A DNA stretch of 64,000 nucleotides from positions 16,328,136 to 16,392,135 of the forward strand of contig JAAONU010000011.1 in NCBI GenBank assembly GCA_012932295.1, in the 5' to 3' direction. Position 1 is the first letter of the stretch. Each line of letters begins with the position of its first letter. The notes below the pieces were generated by a model. That model was not told where the DNA came from and ran no database searches. It was given only the letters and a program-made list of their open reading frames with translations. The stretch is from Cyclina sinensis (lineage: Eukaryota; Mollusca; Bivalvia; Venerida; Veneridae). Position numbers and translations under genes: made by a program. Of this stretch, positions 56,416 through 64,000 are shown piece by piece.

Positions 56416-59400
56416 ATGGCTTGGTTGAACGCTAAAACTGTGACTGTAGCGTCAATATTGATACTTATTTGTGCTGTTCTTTACAAGAAACGAACAGACG
56501 ACCTGTTGCAGGAGAAATTAAGCCGTGTTTTGCATGGTCTACTTAGAGCAGAGAAGAAAGTAGGAGTGGAGAGAAATACAAGAATCGCGCTAGGTTTTGG
56601 TGGATGTGAAGATATATTTGTAAATGCTTTTGAAGTATTGACAAAACTGAATTTCACTGCCCCTGATGATGCAGCTCACGTTGAAAAAATAGAGTCAGCA
56701 TCTGACTTTGTCAGAATCTTCAGCTATTTCTTTGGAGAGGGGGCAGCAGCAGAGTAAGACAAAGTTTATGGTATACTTCCAAAAATAATAATGGTTAATT
56801 GAGATGTCCTTAATAACAATATTTGATAGAATAAACATTTTCAATATATGATATTGGTATCAACACCTATAAATCAATTAAAAAATCAGTAAATATCATT
56901 GTGGGATTTCAACCAATGTAATTGGTTTTAATGTTATTCAATGGTAAGGGATTTTGAGTCCGAACTGTGACAACAAACTTAAGTTACAAAACTGAAATTA
57001 CCAACCTACAGATATTGATGAATTGTGGCCTTACTCATGAAGAAAACTAGAGCATCCAGACAATAATAATCTGTTGATACAGTGACCACCTTAATGTGCT
57101 AACCACTCCTAGAACTGGACATGTGTAAAGTACCACTGACTAAAGAAATCATCAGCGTCCATTTAAGAGCATAGATGGATGACAGTAGTCAAATACTTAT
57201 TGTTAGTTCAATGTTTACAGATTATATTACTGAATTTTAGTCTAGCAAGGTCTAAGTGAAGTTAAACACATAGATGAACTGTATTGATAAGGTCATGAAA
57301 TATTCTCTTATTCATAAGTTACTAGAGCAGATATGACTTCATTTTTTTAGGCGGTATGTTGAGAATGCTACATTGTTTTCTGAAGTAGCTACAGCAGCAA
57401 GAGATGCACCAAGTGCACGCCTTGCCCTCGGAGGCAACGCTCCAGCTATGGCAAGGAGACTGGCAATGGAAGGAGCTGAAATCCTGCTGGCAGCTAGATT
57501 TACAGAACAGACACTAAAACAACTTCCAGAGACAATTACAGGTAAAGCTGGGTTTTTAGTTGTTGGTAAATGACTAATTAGTACCGCTGCCATCTTCAGT
57601 CACTGTTAAAGGTTCATTTACAATGTAACTAATTTCACTGATTCAACACATTTGACCAACTAACCATACATCATATGGTAGCTTGCTTTTGTGGATGTGC
57701 TATTTGTGCTTACTTGCAAACAGCATACTTTTATATCTAAAGTTCAAAACAGAATAATACTTCAGTCATATCCAAATGAAATGGAATTAGAAATTTTATT
57801 ATTGCATTTGTATTTCATGTTTAAAGTTGAAAAATGATTACTTGAAATTTCCCATAATTATATAATATTTGCCTTTTTATGTTTGGTGTATAAGTTTTAG
57901 GAAAGCCATTGGAGGTTGATGAGCTTCATCTTATACTAGAGTACAGTGCCGGCAGTGTTTGGGGAAACTTTTCAGCATCACGGGCAAACAGGTAAAGCCA
58001 GAAGTAATATTTTCAGAACTTACAATTTTAAAACTTTAAGGCATTTAATTTAAAGAGTACATTATTTTAACTATCCAAATGCTTTCAAAATACATTGTAT
58101 TTTTATAAGAAAAATTAGATGAAGAAAATCTAATAGAAGCAGAAACTGATAAATACATCATCAACCTAATCACTGAAGATGAGAAGTCAGCACAACTCTG
58201 TGATATTCTACTGCTTTGCTTCCATAAATCTCATTTCTGTACATCATTAAGAGAAGGAAATGTTTTAAGAGATGTTTTAATCTTGCAGATTTATCATACA
58301 TAGTGACAAAAGCAACCCCTTTCTAGACACACTTGAAGATTTAGAAATGGAGTTACCTAGTTTTGACCCATCAGTTCTGGTGGTAGGAGGTCTACAGATG
58401 ATGGACAATTTCCCATTCAAAGATGGTATGAAGTTAAAAATGTTTTCACCTTCTGCATTATTTTCCAAACAAAAAGTGTCTGAAAACTGGGTACCCAAGC
58501 TCAATGAGTATTTTGTATGGTTGTGTAAACTTGTGATGTTTTTTTTTTACCTGTCATGTCTGGATACCCATGTTGTACCACAACTTCCACAGAATATACT
58601 CTGCAGTAATAGCATATTGTCTCAGGAAAAACGCTGACAATGAATGAAGAAAAATCTGATTGTCTGTCTAACTATTCACAATTTTCATTGTTATTACTCT
58701 TAATGTACATGAATTCAACATACTAAAACATAACACTAAAGATGAAGTTTGCCAACCAAAATCATGTTTCCAACTTTTTATATTTTTTATTTTATTTGTT
58801 ATCATGTCATTATGTCATAATCATTATTTTAGGTGTACGAGAGGAAAGATTGAAAAAACTGAATGAATTATTGATTAAGACAGATCGTTCAACCAAGGTA
58901 CATTTTGAACTTGCATCATTCAGTGATACAACATTGATGCAGGAGATACTGAATGCTGTTGTGTACTATTCTGATTCACTGGGTATGAATGAACAAGAGT
59001 TACCTAACTTGGTCAGTATTCTCACTGATGGAAAAGTGGAACTAATATCTGACTCTCGTCCAAGGATTGCAACCGTGTTGGATCAGATGCGTACAGTTTT
59101 TGACCTTCTAAAGAATACAGATGAGTCAGATGGAAAACGAAAATTAACCAGGTTACATGTCCATACGTTAGCTTACCAAGCAATTTTAACAAAGAAAGGT
59201 TCCGACTGGAAAAACACAATGTCTGCAGCAGCTAAAGCCTCACTTACTGCTAATAGGTATGTCTGTGGGTCCAACTACATTGACACAGAAAAAGCCAAAC
59301 TGCTCATGGATGAATCATTTTCAACTAGTACAGTTAAAGATGCTGATCGTATCCCACTCGAAGAACAGAGGCCAGTGTCATGTTGGTCTGAGGAAGAATT

Positions 59401-59500
59401 TGATATCTGTCTTGCCCCAGTTTTGGTCTGCACTGAGGTTCTCCAGACAGGAGGTGGGGGCGATAACATTTCTTCAGCTGGTCTTCTTTATCAAATATGA
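56416..59500 (+). CDS. ADPGK: ADP-dependent glucokinase, five exons, complete
   Basis: ADPGK phosphorylates glucose to glucose 6-phosphate with ADP as donor. The animal enzyme is anchored in the endoplasmic reticulum. Exons: 56416-56753, 57351-57541, 57901-57991, 58289-58425, 58833-59500. All have AG/GT borders and the phases agree, giving 474 residues against about 497 in human. The start, accATGg, has a strong context. Residues about 9-24 are a signal-anchor segment (VTVASILILICAVLY). Family landmarks in order are ALGFGGCEDIFVNAFEVL, EGAAAERYVENATLFSEVA, LGGNAPAMARRLA, ILEYSAGSVWGNF, VVGGLQMMD, HFELASF, SLGMNEQELPNL, RLHVHTLAYQA, APVLVCTEVL and GGGGDNISSAGL. The Asp in the last is the catalytic base of the GxGD motif. 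Nothing suggests that the gene is broken. Confidence 0.95.
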
Positions 59501-60000
59501 TAAGCCCAAGTCTGCTTAAAATTAAGAAAGTCAAATACTGGTAGATAATCACTATGCCTGTCAATAAGCCCCTTTTTGTGATTCTTTAGATATTTCCTAG
59601 TCTTAATGACCTTTTAAATATTTTTTAAATTGTTATTAATATTCTTTATAGATTTTTTACATCATTAAATTTTCTGTTTTATTGTCAGTTTTTTTTAGTA
59701 AGTATAAAAAAATCTGTTAAACAGCAAGCTGGAAAGTTGGCAGATTATGTTTAAACTGAGATGAATTTATATCATTACTTAGTTGTGACAGTAGTATCAG
59801 TAGTGATAATAGTCAACGTTGCTTGAAATTTAGTGGTCTTACATGTGTGAACTCCGTAGCCTTTTATTTGTGTTTATATTACAAGTGATGTAAATAAGAA
59901 TCAGGTGTAACACCACTAAATTCATATTGCCTAGCATTGTTCAAGTGCCAGTGTAATGGTCAAATCTGAATCAATAAAAGCCTCTTTTGATCTTTGTTAA
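59501..60000 (+). promoter_or_regulatory. ADPGK 3' UTR with candidate polyadenylation signal
   Basis: The first well-placed AATAAA after the ADPGK stop is at 59973-59978 (TCAATAAAAGCC), about 470 bases downstream. It is a reasonable end of the transcript. Other AATAAA-like motifs occur further on, near 60300 and 60345, and could mark longer forms. This rests on position and motif only. Confidence 0.45.
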
Positions 60001-63000
60001 TTTGTTAAACTTGCAGTGAAGATGTTAGTATTAAGTTTTAGTAAATGATACAATGAATTTTTTATTTTACAGTTTTTTTTAAAGTAATTTTACAAGTTTG
60101 TACAAAAATACAATGTATATACTAGTTCCTTCAAAAAAGTTCTGGGAAGAATTACTTTCCCCATCTTTTGCTATTATTCACCTTATATAAAAGATTAAAG
60201 TGTTTAAGACTCCTTTTTGTAGATGACTTTTGAAGATGTGTTCCTTTTTTGGCAGAAAGTTACATCATACAATAAGAGATTTTTTTTTCTATTCTGTATA
60301 AATAATAAATCTGTAGCTAATAATCTGAACTTTGTGGTCTCATTGAAAATAAACATCAATTTTTATATCTGCCAGTACATACCCAGTAGTTTAATATAAA
60401 ATAACTTTGTCCGTCTATTTGTAATGTCATAAAGAACCAGGACATGACGTACTTTTGACATCACTGGACCGCTAATCCTGCAATGTATATGTTCAACAGG
60501 CCATGATTATTTATTTTTCTTGTGCCACATTATAAAATACAATTTACATTTGGAATTACACTATACTCAGTGCATTAATATTAAATCTGCTCATTTCCTA
60601 TTCAGTTAATGTATTACAAATTAGCATGTCTTTTATTAATCAAAAGTGTTATATTTTTTATGGCATAAATGTACGGAAAATTTCTATGATTAATAGAGTG
60701 TCTTAGATTTTGGATATGTTTTTTTTATTTCTGTGATGGTTTGTCTTTATCAGTTGATTTGTCTTATCGCACTCACAGACATAATATAAAATTTGATAAA
60801 GATAATAAGGCTTTAGAAATCCATGTTTATATAAAGTATTAAATTTTCATGTATAAAGAATGTATACGGAAAATGTTTATTTGCTCATAACTGTCACCAG
60901 TGTGTGTCTTTTTGTTTTACAATTTATTTATGTCCATGTGAATATACACACAGGTGAAAATAGTCAACAGTTGGAATTTGATGGTCAGATTAATTTGGCA
61001 AGAAGTTCATCACTCTATAATCTATAAATTGTTTGACTTTGTAAGATTCTTTTAATAATTTTCCTTTTTGTAAAACCCTACCATGAAACTTCCATTTTTA
61101 CCTTGAATAATGTTTCATTGTGTATAAATCATGTTACTTTTGATTTCATATTTTTGGTAGCAGAAAAAAGTAAAAAAAAAAGACTTAAGGAAATGGTAAG
61201 TATTATAATCTTCAATGAATTTGGACAAAACCGCAGTACATGTACATTTACATTATAAGTGGAATAAGTATTTTCTACTGTTTGAATACATGTACTCTGT
61301 TCTGTCAGAGAAAAATCAGACGAAATATTATAATGCACTTCTTTTCCTTTGCCGGTTAGCTTGTTTTTATGGCAACATTGAAGAATACCCACTTTATGAT
61401 AAAGGGTTCCTGAGTTTGTATCCAACACAGGGCAGATGGATGTTTCTAAGTTATATTTGTAGCATTCTTATCTGAAAGGAAAACTTAATCAGACTGTTAC
61501 ACTTTCTGAAAGAGAAAGATATAAAATAGAAAGAGGTACTTGAATCTTTTTGAAGTTGCCTCAGATAAAATGCTTCGATTTTTCTACCATAAAAAACTCT
61601 GTGATTTCACCTAAAGATATTCTCAAGCACCTTGTTAGCCAGATTTTGTCATGGAAAACTTTTTAAAGTCCCATTATTTTTGAAAAAATGGTAACAGTTT
61701 CAAATTTTAACCTTGCTGTGTCATGCAGATTTGCAAGTCTATAGAGTTTCATGAAGGAATAGTACTTCAGTGCAAAATATCTGCTGCTGCTTTTTTTGTT
61801 GCTTAAAACAATCCTATATAAAAGCATCTTTGGTATTTTGTGTGGATGTTGAAATACATTTGTTTATATTCATTATCAGCTGGCATCAATGATGGTGGTC
61901 CAGAAGATTTGGGACTGCATGTTGATGGAATTCTTGGAAGCATAAAAAAACTACCTATTTGGGTTTCAAATTAGATAATTGTAAGAGAGTAAATGATACA
62001 TCTGTTATATGCTGTGTAACTTATCAGAACTATTCATATCAGTAATAGAGTAAAATCAGACTACCTATTTAATGTACTCAAAATTACTATTTCTGAGGAA
62101 TAATGGGACTTTATTTGTTACAATGTATACTAGAGCTTGTCTGTATAATTTTGCTTGTCTTTGCAACAATTTTTGTTGAGAAAATAATTTGTGTATTCTG
62201 TAACGTAAGAAAATAGGTGCATATATGTTGGGTCTTGCCCTAACAAAAGCTGAATCATTTCTATAGTATTGGAAATTGAATCTACCCTCCAGGTTGACCC
62301 AAATGTTTAAATAGTAACTGAAATAACAGACAATCCTGCAACATATCAAAGTACTGAAGAGTATGAAAGTGAGCCCAGCTGTGTAAAAATCAAAACATTG
62401 TCATTTAAAGGTGGTTTTTGTTTGTTTGTTGTTTTTTGTTGTTGAAGTGGCATTGAGGTTTATAGCATCCACAATTACAGTACAGATCACTATTCCATAT
62501 TATCTGTCTTTCTTAAGTGTATGAGTTAAAGTGTTTGTACAGAATAATGAAAAACTCTCAGGGCTTTCTGCGTAAGTAGTCAGTGTTAATACTGGAAAAC
62601 AAAACAGCAAAAACCCCAATATGTTAAAGAAATAATAATGAATTTAGTACAGTAATTACTCCCACTCATGTGATCAGTGCTTTCATGGAAGGCCATTTTG
62701 TTAACTAAGATAAAATGTTGGTTTTGATCAACAGGTCTCATTTTTAGACTGTCAGCGACAGCCAGCAGTCTTCAGAAATGCAAATCAAAATCAGGCTTGA
62801 GGGACATGTCCACTTTAACATTAATATATTGCTGCACCCACATTGGCATATCTACATGTTTAAACCCTATACAGAGGTGATATCATAATTCTAATTCTCA
62901 TGCTATCCAAGAGTAGATATATTACAGTATTTTTTTGCCTCATCATGATGACTTTTTTCAGGTGTACACTAGAATTAAAATTTTGTTTGAATAGAAATAA

Positions 63001-64000
63001 TATATGTGCACCTCCTTTTCCTACGCCACTGAATATTTGTTACAATAACAATCTGTTGTATGGAAAAAATAGTGCAGGTTATCTGACACACAGATGCTTA
63101 ACATATGAAAGGTTAAACAGGGATCACATATTTGGATTATAGACACGCTGCTATCTATGTCATGGAATTTATGTTTTACAAAAATCATGATCTTTTAGGT
63201 GTTTCATTATTTATTTTATTTTGTTCAGAAACAATTTTATGCATTATCAAAATAACACACTGGCTATCATGCTAAGAATGAATTACCTGTGTGTAAACAG
63301 AATGGACTAGTCTGTGATAATACAAAAGAGTTCAACAAAAATGTTCATAGGGTAAGGAAGGTCATTGCAACTTAAGCTCTCTGTATAGATTTGTTTTGTG
63401 GCCAAGAAGTAAATGACAGAAAGCAATGACCAGAGGTTAACTTGTTTGTTTGTTCCTTTTTTCTTTCATGCTAGTTTCTCTTAATATTTTGTCCTTATGA
63501 TGATAATGATGATGATGATTATAATAATAATAATAATGAATCAGTATAACTTATATCGGTGAGGGAGTAAAAAGACAAATATATGAATGATTTAGTTAGT
63601 TTCATATCATGGCCATTGGAATGATTACGAAAGCAAAATGTGTGCCTCGGCAAGAACCTTCACCTCCTATCCAGCTGACATTCTTTCAGTGCTTTAAACG
63701 CTTTGATTCTGAAGTTGTATAAATAGTTGTAGGTAGTTTAGTTGTTAAAAAAATTGTGATATCTTATTTCAGTCATTTATTTCAACAGCCTGGACCAATT
63801 TCATTTATTATCAGTTTGAAGTAATGATTTATGCAGAAGTTCTTTCCAATTTTTTTTTTATACCAGTTAGGTAGTGTTACATACCAGAGTTTATTTCAGC
63901 CATATAACATATGTAACCATTTGGTTCAAGGACCAATTTCATTTTCACTGTTGGCCGAAATATTCAAAATGCTATGATGTTAAATAAAGATATACATGTA
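60001..64000. other. AT-rich intergenic or long 3' UTR, no gene recognised
   Basis: No convincing exon was found. A short frame at 61882-61974 reads GINDGGPEDLGLHVDGILGS and is preceded by a TTATCAG acceptor-like site, but I cannot tie it to a gene. A (ATG/ATA)n microsatellite lies at about 63498-63538. AT-rich runs are common. The last bases contain an AATAAA near 63983. Confidence 0.4.
63498..63538. repeat. (ATG/ATA)n microsatellite
   Basis: This is a short run of GATGATGATGATTATAATAA, an imperfect trinucleotide microsatellite in non-coding sequence. Confidence 0.85.

Overview
The window is animal nuclear DNA and most likely comes from a bivalve mollusc. It is AT-rich, with short exons set in long introns, a Toll-like receptor encoded in one large exon, and many repeats of the bivalve 'pearl' type: tandem core arrays, then (ACGG/ACTG)n tetranucleotides, then a short hairpin and TATAATAA. 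No rRNA, confident tRNA, CRISPR array or viral gene was seen. All gene calls come from reading translations and splice sites by eye. No database search was run.

Region by region. (1) 1-33049, minus strand: ANAPC1/APC1, the largest scaffold subunit of the anaphase-promoting complex. I traced 43 coding exons (the last cut by the left edge) with matching phases from the initiator ATG at 33049. About 1844 codons are present and the C-terminal end lies off the window. Its introns hold many insertions: two hAT-like elements (10832-11813; 21803-21890), two TA-flanked inverted-repeat elements (24637-25979; 27690-28213), a near-perfect hairpin (18161-18314), and pearl-like arrays at 5.1-7.7, 14.7-15.15 and 20.6-21.4 kb. 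(2) 33-41 kb: gene-poor repeat territory. It holds a 2.15 kb foldback element with 8-bp target duplications (34571-36722), a second foldback rich in TTAGACCCC (36905-37437), a broken Tc1/mariner transposase (38.2-39.5 kb) and an antisense LINE remnant (39.98-40.5 kb). (3) 41052-44302, plus strand: a Toll-like receptor gene cut in its transmembrane segment by a 1035-bp inverted-repeat element with a perfect 8-bp target duplication. It now reads as two ORFs. (4) 45-49.9 kb: two copies of one pearl-like element flank a two-exon island of DOP1 (DOPEY), minus strand. (5) 50.3-53.6 kb: a decayed LINE with a hAT-like element nested in it. (6) 54.18-54.87 kb: a foldback region built on TTCGCATTTTCGC-like units. 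(7) 56416-59500, plus strand: a complete five-exon ADP-dependent glucokinase (ADPGK) gene. From 59.5 kb to the end I recognise no further gene.

The genes do not form a pathway: cell-cycle ubiquitin ligase, innate immune receptor, membrane trafficking and ADP-dependent glucose phosphorylation. What links the window is the density of inverted-repeat and tandem-repeat mobile DNA. The most striking result is the Toll-like receptor that an insertion has turned into two potential proteins: a membrane-anchored ectodomain without a TIR domain, and a membrane-anchored TIR domain without an ectodomain.
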